In this document: positions 42,838-52,389 of the stretch, in pieces
Position numbering within the stretch: the first letter of the stretch is position 1
Layout: each line of letters begins with the position of its first letter
DNA from: Parapedobacter pyrenivorans_A
GTDB taxonomy: Bacteria > Bacteroidota > Bacteroidia > Sphingobacteriales > Sphingobacteriaceae
DNA length: 64,000 bases
Reading direction: 5' to 3'
Assembly (NCBI RefSeq): GCF_041925275.1
Contig: NZ_JBHEUZ010000005.1
Span: forward strand, 229,718 to 293,717
Notes under the pieces: generated by a model
What the model saw: only the letters and a program-made list of their open reading frames with translations
Told to the model about the DNA's origin: nothing
Database searches by the model: none
Made by a program: the position numbers and the translations under genes

Positions 42838-45696
42838 ATGACAAAACAAATGGCGCCCGATCTGGGCGAACAAAGTGAAATACAAGTCTTTGGTGCGCGG
42901 GTTCATAACCTCCGGGATATCGACGTAAGTTTTCCGCGCAATGAGTTGGTGGTCGTAACGGGATTGAGTGGGAGCGGAAAGTCTTCACTCGCTTTCGACA
43001 CCATTTATGCCGAAGGCCAACGGCGGTACATGGAGACGTTCAGTGCATATAGCCGCCAGTTCCTGGGCGGCATGGAACGCCCCGATGTGGACAAGATCTC
43101 GGGACTTAGCCCCGTCATATCCATCGAGCAGAAAACCACCAGCAAGAACCCGCGGTCTACCGTGGGGACCATCACGGAAGTGTATGACTTTATGCGGTTG
43201 CTTTTTGCGCGCGCAGGGGAGGCGTTTTCTTATGTAACCGGGAAGCGCATGGAGCGGATGTCGGAAGACCAGGTGGTAGACCGCATCATTGCGCAGTTTG
43301 AGGGCCAGGCAATCAACGTACTGGCCCCTGTGGTAAAAGGACGCAAAGGCCACTACCGGGAATTGTTTGAGCAGATTCGCAAGCAGGGGTATGTGAAAGT
43401 GCGGGTAGACGGCGAATTGCTGGACCTGGTACCCAAGATGCAGGCAGACCGCTATAAGATCCATGATATCGAAGTGGTCATCGATCGGCTTCTGGTGTCG
43501 GAGAAGGACCGCAAGCGCCTTTATACGTCGGTGATGCAGGCCATGAAAACAGCCAAGGGCATCATTAAAGTGAGCGACAAGTCCAACAACGAGTTCTTCT
43601 ACAGTCGGTACCTGATGGATGCCGAGTCGGGCATATCTTACGATGAGCCCCAGCCCAATACCTTTTCGTTCAATTCGCCGTACGGTGCCTGTGAGCACTG
43701 TGCCGGACTGGGCTATATCTATGAAATAGACCGGGGGGCGGTGGTGCCCGACCCGAAGCTGAGCATCATGAAGGGTGGGTTGGCCCCGCTGGGCGAATAC
43801 CGCGAAACGTGGAACTTCCAAGTGCTGAAAGCCGTGGCGAAGAAGTTTGACTTTTCGCTATCGACGCCGATTGAGAAGCTCACCGAAGCACAGCTCGATA
43901 TCCTGATGGGCGGTACGGAAGAGGAAGTCGTTGTACCGGTTTCTTATAGCAGCTGGAATAAGAAAGATTACCGGATCACGTTTGAAGGCTTATTCAAAAT
44001 GCTTGAGGACCAAAGTGATCGGCAAGGGCAAAACGGACTGCCGCTGGAAGATTTCCGCGCACAACGGGTATGCCCAACCTGCCAGGGCGCACGCCTGAAG
44101 AGGGAATCGCTCCATTTCAGGATAGCAGGAAAGAATATCCATGAGCTGGCGTCCATGGATATCAGCAAATTGGCAGCGTGGTTTACGGATGTGGAGCATC
44201 AGCTGAATGATCGGCAGCAGGTAATCGCTAAAGAGATACTGAAGGAAATCCGCTCACGTTTGGGGTTCCTCCTGGATGTAGGGCTCAATTACCTGACCCT
44301 CGACCGTACAGCCAAGACGCTCTCCGGGGGCGAGGCACAGCGCATCCGGCTGGCCACACAGATCGGGTCTCAACTGGTCAATGTACTGTATATCCTGGAT
44401 GAGCCCAGTATCGGCCTGCACCAGCGTGACAATGAGCGACTGATCAATGCGCTCAAGAACCTGCGTGATATCGGTAATTCGGTACTGGTGGTTGAGCACG
44501 ACAAGGACATGATCCTCCATGCCGACCATGTGATCGACATGGGGCCCGCGGCGGGGGCACATGGCGGGCTTGTGGTTGCGCAGGGGACGCCCGAAGACAT
44601 CCGGGCGGCCGACACGCTCACGGCGGCCTACCTCAGCGGGGCCAAGGAGATACCCGTGCCAGCGTTGCGGCGCGAAGGGAATGGCCACACGTTGCGTTTA
44701 TCGGGCGCCTCGGGGAATAACCTTCGGGATGTGACGGCGGAGTTCCCACTGGGAAAACTCCTCCTCGTGACCGGGGTATCGGGCAGTGGAAAATCGAGCC
44801 TTGTTACGGAGACGTTATACCCCATCCTGAACCACCACTTTTTCCGCGCAAAGAAGACCCCCCTGCCCTATCGCAAGATAGAAGGGCTGGAGCACATCGA
44901 CAAGATCATCGAAATCAACCAAAGCCCCATCGGCCGGACCCCGCGCTCCAACCCGTCGACCTACACGGGCGTGTTTTCGGATATCAGGGCCTTGTTCGTC
45001 CAATTGCCCGAATCGAAAATCCGGGGCTATAAGCCGGGCAGGTTCTCTTTTAACGTGAAGGGCGGGCGGTGTGAAACCTGCCAAGGTGCGGGCATGAAGG
45101 TTATCGAGATGAACTTCCTGCCAGACGTGCAGGTGCCTTGCGAAACCTGCAACGGCAAGCGCTATAATCGGGAGACGTTGGAAGTGCGTTACCGGGGTAA
45201 ATCGATCAGTGACGTGCTGGACATGCGCATAGACGAAGCGGTTGCCTTTTTTGAGAATATCCCGGCCATTTACCGTAAAATCAAAACGCTGCGTGACGTG
45301 GGGCTGGGTTACCTGACGCTGGGTCAGTCGTCCGTGACATTATCGGGCGGCGAGGCACAGCGGGTGAAACTCGCGACAGAGCTTTCAAAGAAAGATACGG
45401 GCAAGACGTTTTATATCCTGGACGAGCCAACGACGGGGCTGCATTTCGAGGATGTACGTGTTTTGCTCGATGTGCTTAACCGACTGGTAGACCGAGGAAA
45501 CACGGTGCTGGTGATTGAGCACAACCTCGACGTGATCAAGGTTGCCGATTGGGTGGTTGACCTGGGGCCTGAAGGGGGCGGCGGCGGCGGCGAAATCCTC
45601 TTCAGCGGTACGCCGGAAGATCTTTTGAAATGCGGGCGGAGCCAGACGGCCCGATTTCTTGCCGCAGAAATGCAGGGTGTAGGCCCCTTTTCGTAA
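42838..45696 (+). CDS. uvrA: Excinuclease ABC subunit A
   Basis: The protein has 952 residues. It has two ABC ATPase units with Walker A GLSGSGKSSLA and GVSGSGKSSLV, and LSGGEAQRIRLATQIG and LSGGEAQRVKLATEL as signature motifs. Zinc modules are CEHC with CPTC in the first half and CETC with CETC in the second. It is the damage sensor of nucleotide excision repair. mutL starts 11 bp after the stop, so two repair genes are adjacent. Confidence 0.97.
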   Translation: MTKQMAPDLGEQSEIQVFGARVHNLRDIDVSFPRNELVVVTGLSGSGKSSLAFDTIYAEGQRRYMETFSAYSRQFLGGMERPDVDKISGLSPVISIEQKTTSKNPRSTVGTITEVYDFMRLLFARAGEAFSYVTGKRMERMSEDQVVDRIIAQFEGQAINVLAPVVKGRKGHYRELFEQIRKQGYVKVRVDGELLDLVPKMQADRYKIHDIEVVIDRLLVSEKDRKRLYTSVMQAMKTAKGIIKVSDKSNNEFFYSRYLMDAESGISYDEPQPNTFSFNSPYGACEHCAGLGYIYEIDRGAVVPDPKLSIMKGGLAPLGEYRETWNFQVLKAVAKKFDFSLSTPIEKLTEAQLDILMGGTEEEVVVPVSYSSWNKKDYRITFEGLFKMLEDQSDRQGQNGLPLEDFRAQRVCPTCQGARLKRESLHFRIAGKNIHELASMDISKLAAWFTDVEHQLNDRQQVIAKEILKEIRSRLGFLLDVGLNYLTLDRTAKTLSGGEAQRIRLATQIGSQLVNVLYILDEPSIGLHQRDNERLINALKNLRDIGNSVLVVEHDKDMILHADHVIDMGPAAGAHGGLVVAQGTPEDIRAADTLTAAYLSGAKEIPVPALRREGNGHTLRLSGASGNNLRDVTAEFPLGKLLLVTGVSGSGKSSLVTETLYPILNHHFFRAKKTPLPYRKIEGLEHIDKIIEINQSPIGRTPRSNPSTYTGVFSDIRALFVQLPESKIRGYKPGRFSFNVKGGRCETCQGAGMKVIEMNFLPDVQVPCETCNGKRYNRETLEVRYRGKSISDVLDMRIDEAVAFFENIPAIYRKIKTLRDVGLGYLTLGQSSVTLSGGEAQRVKLATELSKKDTGKTFYILDEPTTGLHFEDVRVLLDVLNRLVDRGNTVLVIEHNLDVIKVADWVVDLGPEGGGGGGEILFSGTPEDLLKCGRSQTARFLAAEMQGVGPFS

Positions 45697-45701
45697 CTTT
45701 G
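45694..45701 (+). promoter_or_regulatory. TAACTTTG -7 box of mutL, within the uvrA end
   Basis: It overlaps the uvrA stop region and ends six bases before the mutL ATG at 45708, so mutL may have its own short-leader promoter as well as readthrough from uvrA. Confidence 0.4.
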
Positions 45702-45707
45702 CCGCGT

Positions 45708-47528
45708 ATGTCAGATATTATCCAATTGTTGCCGGATGCGGTGGCCAACCAAATTGCCGCGGGTGAAGTGGTGCAGCGCCCGGCATCGGCAGTGAAGGAA
45801 CTGATAGAAAATGCGATCGATGCCGGTGCTGACCGGATAAAATTGATTGTAAGGGACGGAGGGAAAACACTTATACAGTTGGTAGACAATGGGTGCGGTA
45901 TGAGCGTAACCGACGCAAGGCTGTGTTTCGAGCGCCATGCCACCTCTAAAATCCGGAAAGCGGAAGACCTGTTTGCCATCCGCACCATGGGATTCCGTGG
46001 GGAAGCACTGGCCTCCATCGCTGCGATAGCCCATGTGGAGCTTCGGACACGCCGCGTGGAAGATGAATTGGGCACACTCGTTGAGATTGCCGGATCGGAC
46101 GTAGTACGCCAGGAACCCGAGGCCCTGCCCGCAGGAACAAGCATCCGTATAAAAAACCTGTTTTACAACATTCCGGCCCGCCGCAACTTCCTGAAAAGCA
46201 ATGCCGTGGAAATGAGGCATATCATTGAGGAATTCCAGCGCGTGGCACTGGCCTATCCGCAGATCTTTTTCACGCTCCATAGCGATGGCCAGGAACTGTT
46301 CCAGTTACCGGCGGAAAGCCTGAAGCAACGGATTGTGCATGTGTTTGGAAGCAGCTACAACCAACGCTTGGTGCCGGTGGAGGAAGAGACAACCATCATC
46401 AACCTCAAGGGGTTCATCGGGAAGCCGGAATATGCCAAGAAGACCCGTGGGGAACAATATTTTTTTGTAAATAACCGGTTCGTGAAAGACCCATACCTCA
46501 ACCATGCGGTGGTTAAGGCCTATGAGGGAATCCTGCCGGCGGACAGTTATCCGTTATATGTGCTGTTTATAGAGATTGATCCGGCCAAGATCGATATCAA
46601 CGTGCATCCCACGAAGACCGAGATCAAATACGAGGATGAGCGGGCGATCTATGCGATACTTCAATCGGCCGTGAAACGGTCGTTGGGTAGGTATAACATC
46701 ACGCCCACGCTCGATTTCAACCAGGAAACGGGGTTCAGCCAGATGATCAGCCACAAGCCGTTGGAGGAGATCACTCCACCATCGATCACTTTTAACCCCG
46801 ATTATAATCCGTTTGAGGGTAGCAAGCCCAGCGAAGGGAGGCGACCTGCCGTCCCTGCGCAGTGGGATACGCTTTACCGGATTACCAAAAAGGAAGAAAG
46901 TAGCCAGCTGCCTTTGCATAGCGAAGAGGACGATGGCGCCACCGAGCCGGCACCCTCCCCCCGAAAGCAGCCTTTCCAGCTGCATAACCGCTACATCATG
47001 TCGCAGATCCATTCGGGTTTTGTCCTGATCGACCAACAGGCGGCACACGAGCGGATTCTATTCGAGCAGTTCCGGCAGCAACAGGGGAATTGGCAAGGAG
47101 CCAGCCAACAGAGCCTTTTCCCGCAAACGGTGACATTCACCGGTTCGGATTTCCAACTGATCACCGATTTACTGCCAGACATCCGTGCGTTGGGTTTCCA
47201 GATACGGGAGTTCGGCAAGAACACGTTCGTGGTCGAAGGGATCCCTGCTGACTTGACCACGGGTCTCGACGAGCGGGAGGTGTTGGAACGGCTCCTGGAA
47301 GACTATAAACATAACCAGATCCAATTAAAGCTTCCGAAAAGGGAGCAATTGGCCAAAAGCCTTGCCCGGCACGCGGCCATCAAGCCCGGCATGGAACTGG
47401 CAACGGAAGACATGGCCGACCTGATCGACCGGTTGTTTGCGTGCGAAATGCCGAATATGTCGCTTAACGGTAAGCCCATAATTCTTACTTTTACCCTGCA
47501 AGAGCTGATGGAACGGTTTGAGCGGTAA
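45708..47528 (+). CDS. mutL: DNA mismatch repair protein MutL
   Basis: The protein has 606 residues from MSDIIQLLPDAVANQIAAGEVVQRP. The GHKL ATPase motifs are visible: KELIENAIDAG, LVDNGCGM, TMGFRGEALASIA and GTSIRIKNLFYNIPARRNFL. The C-terminal dimerisation domain starts near YIMSQIHSGFVLIDQQAAHERI, and the LARHAAIKPG and LFACEMPN segments are endonuclease-type motifs. A GTG or ATG further upstream would read into uvrA. Confidence 0.96.
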   Translation: MSDIIQLLPDAVANQIAAGEVVQRPASAVKELIENAIDAGADRIKLIVRDGGKTLIQLVDNGCGMSVTDARLCFERHATSKIRKAEDLFAIRTMGFRGEALASIAAIAHVELRTRRVEDELGTLVEIAGSDVVRQEPEALPAGTSIRIKNLFYNIPARRNFLKSNAVEMRHIIEEFQRVALAYPQIFFTLHSDGQELFQLPAESLKQRIVHVFGSSYNQRLVPVEEETTIINLKGFIGKPEYAKKTRGEQYFFVNNRFVKDPYLNHAVVKAYEGILPADSYPLYVLFIEIDPAKIDINVHPTKTEIKYEDERAIYAILQSAVKRSLGRYNITPTLDFNQETGFSQMISHKPLEEITPPSITFNPDYNPFEGSKPSEGRRPAVPAQWDTLYRITKKEESSQLPLHSEEDDGATEPAPSPRKQPFQLHNRYIMSQIHSGFVLIDQQAAHERILFEQFRQQQGNWQGASQQSLFPQTVTFTGSDFQLITDLLPDIRALGFQIREFGKNTFVVEGIPADLTTGLDEREVLERLLEDYKHNQIQLKLPKREQLAKSLARHAAIKPGMELATEDMADLIDRLFACEMPNMSLNGKPIILTFTLQELMERFER

Positions 47529-47556
47529 ACACTGAAAAATTAGTCTGAGAAAGATT

Positions 47557-48291
47557 ATGTTTAACAATACCACATCCCCCTTTTCCGGCTTGCCGCCGGT
47601 AGTGAAGAATTTACTCATCATCAATGTAATATGTTTCATTGGCGGTTCGCTGATTTTCGAGCGGGCAAATGATTTGTTCGGTGTTTACTATCCGGATTCA
47701 CCGGGTTTCCACATCTGGCAGGTCATTACGTACATGTTTATGCATGGCGGTATTACACATATTTTTTTCAATATGTTTGCCCTGTTCATGTTCGGACCGA
47801 TACTGGAGCAGGTGTTTGGGTCGAAGCGCTTCCTGAATTTTTACCTAATCACGGGACTGGGCGCCTTGGTTTTGCAGTTTGCGGTGCAGGCATTGGAAGT
47901 ATACATGATCGTGGATTCGTTTTCGGCAAAGGCATTTCTATCCGAAATTGATGTGGCAAACAGAAGCGCACGGGTGCTGAGCAGCCTACCGTTGGAAGCG
48001 CGGCAAACGCTCCTGTCTGTATATACCACCCCCATGGTAGGAGCTTCGGGGGCCATATATGGCTTGCTGATTGCCTTTGGCTACCTGTTTCCCAATACGC
48101 CGTTGATGCTTATCTTTTTGCCTGTGCCTATTAAGGCGAAGTATTTCATTCCGGTGATGATTCTTATCGAACTATTTCTGGGTGTATCGCGCACGGGTTC
48201 TTCCATTGCTCATTTTGCGCATATCGGTGGTGCGTTGTTCGGCTTCCTGTTAATAAAACTCTGGGGAATACGACGGCCTAATTATTGGTAG
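47557..48291 (+). CDS. Rhomboid family intramembrane serine protease 1
   Basis: The protein has 244 residues with about six helices. HGGITHIFFNMFALFMFGP is the rhomboid HxxxN segment, TPMVGASGAIYGLLIAFGY carries the catalytic Ser, and HFAHIGGALFGFLL the catalytic His. Between the second and third helices it has a polar insert of about 60 residues (SFSAKAFLSEIDVANRSARVLSSLP). A second rhomboid gene follows after 82 bp. Confidence 0.9.
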   Translation: MFNNTTSPFSGLPPVVKNLLIINVICFIGGSLIFERANDLFGVYYPDSPGFHIWQVITYMFMHGGITHIFFNMFALFMFGPILEQVFGSKRFLNFYLITGLGALVLQFAVQALEVYMIVDSFSAKAFLSEIDVANRSARVLSSLPLEARQTLLSVYTTPMVGASGAIYGLLIAFGYLFPNTPLMLIFLPVPIKAKYFIPVMILIELFLGVSRTGSSIAHFAHIGGALFGFLLIKLWGIRRPNYW

Positions 48292-48373
48292 GTGCGCCGG
48301 GCCTCCAAGGATATTCAAAAAAAAATTTCCTATATTAGCCAATGTTATCAAATGACCATACAGGGAGCACGCG

Positions 48374-49252
48374 ATGAAAAAGTCATGGATTGGCGATTTA
48401 TGGCATAAGGCTTTCCGTTCAGGGAATCCTCTTTTCCTGTTTATAGGTATTAACATCCTGGTGTTTGTGGCACTCGGTATGCTCTCGTTGGTTTCGGCGC
48501 TTGGGTTTACGGATGCCTCGCTATCCGGTTATGTGATGCCGTGGATTCAACTGCCCGCGTCGGTATCCGCTTGGCTGTACAAACCGTGGACCTTAGCCAC
48601 CTATATGTTTACCCAACAGGGACTGTTCCATATCCTGTTCAACATGCTTTGGCTTTTTTGGTTGGGTATCATTTTCCTTGACTTCCTTAAAAAAAGGCAA
48701 TTCACCTTCGTTTACCTCGCCGGTGGGATTGCGGGGGGGCTGCTTTATTTGCTGGCATACAACATGATCCCCGTGTTCAGGGCTGAGGCTTTCCGGACGG
48801 TTATGATCGGCTCCTCGGCCAGTGTGAGTGCCGTTGTTTTTGCCACGGCAACCTTGCTGCCGGATTACACCATCCGCATGCTTTTTTTTGGCAATGTCAA
48901 ATTGAAGTATTTGGCGTTGGTATTTATTGTGATCGATGTGTTGGCAATCAGCGGGTTGAATGCCGGAGGGAGCATTGCCCATATTGGTGGCGCAGTGTTT
49001 GGCTTCGTCTATATCAAACGATTGCAGAACGGGCAGGATTGGAGCCGGATTCTGGGGAAGCAGGAACGGAAGAGGAGAACACTGCGGGTGGTACGGAATG
49101 AGAAACCCGTCCAAGAGGAACCCTTGGTGCCAAACCAAGAGGTGATCGATCGCATTTTGGACAAGATTTCCCAGTCGGGCTATGATAGCCTCACAAATGC
49201 GGAAAAAGAAGCGCTGTTTAAAGCCAGTAAGCAAGGGCAAAACGAATATTGA
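48374..49252 (+). CDS. Rhomboid family intramembrane protease 2 (C-terminal extension)
   Basis: The protein has 292 residues. FNMLWLFWLGIIFLDFLKK and GSSASVSAVVFATATLLP contain the Ser motif in the form GSSASVSA, where the usual GxSGxxxG is changed. SIAHIGGAVFGFVYIK carries the His. A soluble tail of about 75 residues after the last helix includes ILDKISQSGYDSLTNAEKEALFKASKQ, resembling the rhomboid C-terminal DUF6576-type helix. The altered Ser motif leaves activity open. Confidence 0.85.
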   Translation: MKKSWIGDLWHKAFRSGNPLFLFIGINILVFVALGMLSLVSALGFTDASLSGYVMPWIQLPASVSAWLYKPWTLATYMFTQQGLFHILFNMLWLFWLGIIFLDFLKKRQFTFVYLAGGIAGGLLYLLAYNMIPVFRAEAFRTVMIGSSASVSAVVFATATLLPDYTIRMLFFGNVKLKYLALVFIVIDVLAISGLNAGGSIAHIGGAVFGFVYIKRLQNGQDWSRILGKQERKRRTLRVVRNEKPVQEEPLVPNQEVIDRILDKISQSGYDSLTNAEKEALFKASKQGQNEY

Positions 49253-49255
49253 TTG

Positions 49256-50383
49256 ATGGCAAGGAAACGCGGGCGTACGAGGCGGCTGGGTTTTTTCAGT
49301 AAATCCGTGTTGTTGGCAAATATTTTTGCGGTGGCTGCATTGTTGTTGAGTTATTTGGCGCCGATCATCAACCCGCAATCTTTCTGGCCCATTGCATTTT
49401 TGGGGATAGCATACCTCCCGCTGTTGGTCATCAATGGGTTGTTTGTGGGCTATTGGTTGGTGCGGCGGGTTCCCTATGCGGCGATTTCCCTCTTGGCCAT
49501 TTTGTTGGGGTGGAACACCTTGCGCAAGCATTACGGTTTTAGCGCCGAGGTGCCTGAAAGCGCGGTGGCCTCACCGGATACCGGGCACATACGGATATTG
49601 ACCTATAACGTGCATTTCTTTAGGGCGTTTGAGCAGGAGGACACGAAACTGACCATCCGCGAGCAAGCCATGCAACTGATGGATGGCGTATCGCCGGATG
49701 TGATCTGCGTGCAGGAGTATTATACCCGGCAGAAGGGAAAGTACAAGATGGCGGAGGAGTTTAGGCGCGAGATCAGTATGCCCTATCATTATGTCTCCCC
49801 CACGGCCCAGAATGATTACGAGGCATACGGGATGGCGATATTTTCACGGTATCCGATTGTCAGTTCGGGTGTCTTGCCGGAGCATGAGTATGGCGTAAAC
49901 CAGATTATTTATGCAGATATTGATAAAGGCGGGCGGGTTTTCAGGGTCTACAATGTCCACCTGCGTTCGTTCGGTTTCCAGAAGGAGGATTACGACTTTA
50001 TCAACAGCCCGTCAAAAACCCTCGAGAAAGATGCTGCTTCCACCAAGCGCATCGGATCGCGGCTGAAGCAGGCCTTTCGTGCCCGGAGTGCCCAAGCGGA
50101 CGCGCTGCGGGCCCATAGCCGGGCGTGTAACCTGCCTTATCTTATTGCCGGCGACTTCAATGATACGCCATTATCCTATGCCGTGAACGAGGTCTCGTCG
50201 GGGTTGCGGAATGCGTTTAGGGATAAGGGACGGGGTTGGGGGGTTACCTACAATGGGGATTTTCCAAATTTCCAGATCGACTATATCCTTTCAAGCAAAG
50301 CATTTGAGGTGCACCGCTATCAAATCATCAAAACGAAACTGTCTGACCACTACCCTGTCTGGGCGGACTTCCGGCTTGACTGA
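49256..50383 (+). CDS. Endonuclease/exonuclease/phosphatase (EEP) family membrane protein
   Basis: The protein has 375 residues from the ATG at 49256. Three N-terminal helices at about residues 15-100 are followed by a DNase I-like domain: RILTYNVHFF, VICVQEY, YAIFSRYPIVSSG-type strands, LIAGDFNDTP and the final LSDHYPVWADFRLD. It is anchored in the membrane with the domain probably outside. The target, a phosphodiester or inositol phosphate, is unknown. Its last 34 bp overlap the convergent symporter gene. Confidence 0.88.
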   Translation: MARKRGRTRRLGFFSKSVLLANIFAVAALLLSYLAPIINPQSFWPIAFLGIAYLPLLVINGLFVGYWLVRRVPYAAISLLAILLGWNTLRKHYGFSAEVPESAVASPDTGHIRILTYNVHFFRAFEQEDTKLTIREQAMQLMDGVSPDVICVQEYYTRQKGKYKMAEEFRREISMPYHYVSPTAQNDYEAYGMAIFSRYPIVSSGVLPEHEYGVNQIIYADIDKGGRVFRVYNVHLRSFGFQKEDYDFINSPSKTLEKDAASTKRIGSRLKQAFRARSAQADALRAHSRACNLPYLIAGDFNDTPLSYAVNEVSSGLRNAFRDKGRGWGVTYNGDFPNFQIDYILSSKAFEVHRYQIIKTKLSDHYPVWADFRLD

Positions 50384-52071
50384 GTAGCCCGGTAATCTCG
50401 CCGCCCTTGGAAAAGCAAGGCAAACAATACGACGCCCATGCAGCCCACCAAGTTGAGCCAAAGGAAGGCCATCACATCAAACCACCAAAAGGAGACGACC
50501 ATGATCTCGGTGAGGATCGCCGCGGCCAGAACGGCCCGTCCGCCGGCGCGTTTTACGTAGAACGCGACAATAAAGATACCCAGGATGGTACCGTAGAACA
50601 AGGAGCCCAGTATATTTACCGCCTCCAGCAAGTTACCCAGTTTGCTGGCATACAGCGCGATGATCACGCAGAATATACCCCAAACAAATGTAAATATCCG
50701 TGAGGCGGAAAGGTATCCCCGCTCGGTGCCGGTCTTGCTTACAAAACGCTTGTAAATATCGATGACCGTGGTGGAGGCCAATGAATTGATGGCACTGGCC
50801 GTCGCGCCCATCGAAGCCATGAACACGATGGCTACCAGTAGGCCGATGAGCCCCCGCGGAAAGTTTTCTGTTACGAACGTCAGGAAAATGTAATTGTTGT
50901 CATTGGTATCGGCGAGGGCATCGTTTTCCTGCATCAGCGTTACCAGGTCCTTCCGTATTTCTTTGGCACGCATATCGGCTTGTTGCAGCTGCTCGCGCAC
51001 ATCGGATATCACGGCTTCCTCCTCGCGATCGAGGGCCTCGGTGAGCCGATGGATCTGTTCCTGCTTTTCGTCGAATATCTGCTTGTGCTCAGCCTTCAGC
51101 TCGTCCACCTGCGCCGCGTAGCTACTTTGCTCTATTTTGTGGAGTTCGTATTTGTTGAAAAATATGGGCGGAGTGTTGTATTGATAGAAGGCGAAGACCA
51201 GGATACCGATAAGTAGGATGGAAAATTGCATCGGCACTTTCAGCAACCCGTTCATCAGCAGCCCAATGCGGCTGTCGCGGATGGACGATCCGGTGAGGTA
51301 CCGGCCTACTTGGCTCTGATCGGTGCCGAAATAAGATAATTGCAGGAAAAAGCCACCGATGAGCCCGCTCCAAAGGGTGTATTGGTTATTCCAATCAAAA
51401 GAAAGGTCGATGGCATTGGCCTTGCCCGATTTGCCTGCTATATGCAGGGCTTTCATCAAACCGATGTCTTGGGGGAGCATATATATTACGAGGACCCCCG
51501 CCGTGACCAGCCCACCAAAAATAATGGCCATTTGAAGCAGCTGGGTGTACGACACGGCTTTCGTGCCACCGTAGACCGTATATAATACCACCAGCGTGCC
51601 GATGAATAAGGTCGTATAAACCACATTGATCTGCAAAATGCTCGATAGGATAATGGCGGGCGCATAAATGGTAATCCCGGTTGAAAGGCCCCGCTGCACC
51701 AGAAAGAGGAAGGCGGTGAATGCGCGCGTGCGTACGTCGAACCGCTTCTCCAAAAATTCATAGGCCGTAAATACGCGCAATCGATGGAACATCGGCACGA
51801 ACGAGATGCTCAGCACGATCATAGCCAAGGGCAGTCCAAAGTAGAATTGGACGAAACTCATGCCCGATGAATAAGCGAGCCCCGGAGCCGAAAGGAACGT
51901 GATGGCGCTTGCCTGCGTTGCCATCACCGATAGGGCAACATGGTACCACGGCAGTGACTTGTTGCCCAACAGGTATCCGTCTATATTGCGGATGCCCTTG
52001 CTTTTATACACGCCGTACGCGACGATGAGCAGCAGGGTACAGAACAGGACAACCCAATCCGTCGTACTCAT
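50350..52071 (-). CDS. Sodium:solute symporter with an inserted coiled coil
   Basis: The protein has 573 residues of the SSS (sodium/solute) family: DGYLLGNKSLPWYHVALSVMATQASAITFLSAPG and GTKAVSYTQLLQM are family regions. Between helices, residues of about 305-385 form a charged coiled coil (YAAQVDELKAEHKQIFDEKQEQIH and so on) not seen in classical members. The substrate is unknown. It is the last gene of an operon with a 39-residue and a 66-residue membrane protein and a PIG-L deacetylase, all with overlapping or short junctions. Confidence 0.88.
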   Translation of the reverse strand: MSTTDWVVLFCTLLLIVAYGVYKSKGIRNIDGYLLGNKSLPWYHVALSVMATQASAITFLSAPGLAYSSGMSFVQFYFGLPLAMIVLSISFVPMFHRLRVFTAYEFLEKRFDVRTRAFTAFLFLVQRGLSTGITIYAPAIILSSILQINVVYTTLFIGTLVVLYTVYGGTKAVSYTQLLQMAIIFGGLVTAGVLVIYMLPQDIGLMKALHIAGKSGKANAIDLSFDWNNQYTLWSGLIGGFFLQLSYFGTDQSQVGRYLTGSSIRDSRIGLLMNGLLKVPMQFSILLIGILVFAFYQYNTPPIFFNKYELHKIEQSSYAAQVDELKAEHKQIFDEKQEQIHRLTEALDREEEAVISDVREQLQQADMRAKEIRKDLVTLMQENDALADTNDNNYIFLTFVTENFPRGLIGLLVAIVFMASMGATASAINSLASTTVIDIYKRFVSKTGTERGYLSASRIFTFVWGIFCVIIALYASKLGNLLEAVNILGSLFYGTILGIFIVAFYVKRAGGRAVLAAAILTEIMVVSFWWFDVMAFLWLNLVGCMGVVLFALLFQGRRDYRATQSSRKSAQTG

Positions 52072-52187
52072 CCAAAATAATCAGTGAAGAAGTAAAACAG
52101 CAGGATCAATACGAGCAACCAGGCAATCACGATCCAGTAGAATCGCTTCCAGGTGCGGACGAAGGGAGGTAGCCCCTTATCGGTCAT
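52068..52187 (-). CDS. 39-residue single-helix membrane protein, symporter partner
   Basis: This small frame begins at an ATG at 52187 and its TGA overlaps the symporter ATG (ATGA at 52068-52071). The product begins MTDKGLPPFVRTWKRFYWIV and continues with a helix (IAWLLVLILLFYFFTDYFG). The upstream 66-residue gene overlaps it by 11 bp. Both overlaps and the coding-like sequence support a real gene. It probably assists the symporter. Confidence 0.7.
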   Translation of the reverse strand: MTDKGLPPFVRTWKRFYWIVIAWLLVLILLFYFFTDYFG

Positions 52188-52377
52188 GCTCACGGCCTTT
52201 GAGCAAGGTGCCGACGAAAAAGCCGGCAAACAGCAGCCCTGCTACTACACCGATGACGGCACCGAGGAAACCCTCTTGTGCGAGCACGCCCGTTGAACCG
52301 CCGAATATAGCGCCAAGCAAATAAAAATACGAGTTAATGCTCGTTCCCGTGGAATGCTCTTCGATGTGTTTCTCCAT
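52177..52377 (-). CDS. 66-residue glycine-rich two-helix membrane protein
   Basis: The product has a hydrophilic start, MEKHIEEHSTGTSI. Two hydrophobic stretches follow (FYLLGAIFGGSTGVLAQEGF and AVIGVVAGLLFAGFFVG), then the tail LLKGREHDR. There is no known family that I recognise. It sits between the PIG-L gene (12 bp) and the 39-residue gene (11-bp overlap). Confidence 0.65.
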   Translation of the reverse strand: MEKHIEEHSTGTSINSYFYLLGAIFGGSTGVLAQEGFLGAVIGVVAGLLFAGFFVGTLLKGREHDR

Positions 52378-52389
52378 ATCTATGTCCGT

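Noticed and set aside
48593..49531. 312-residue antisense ORF across rhomboid 2 and the EEP-family gene
   Set aside because: It is antisense to two recognisable proteins and its composition is that of a mirror frame.
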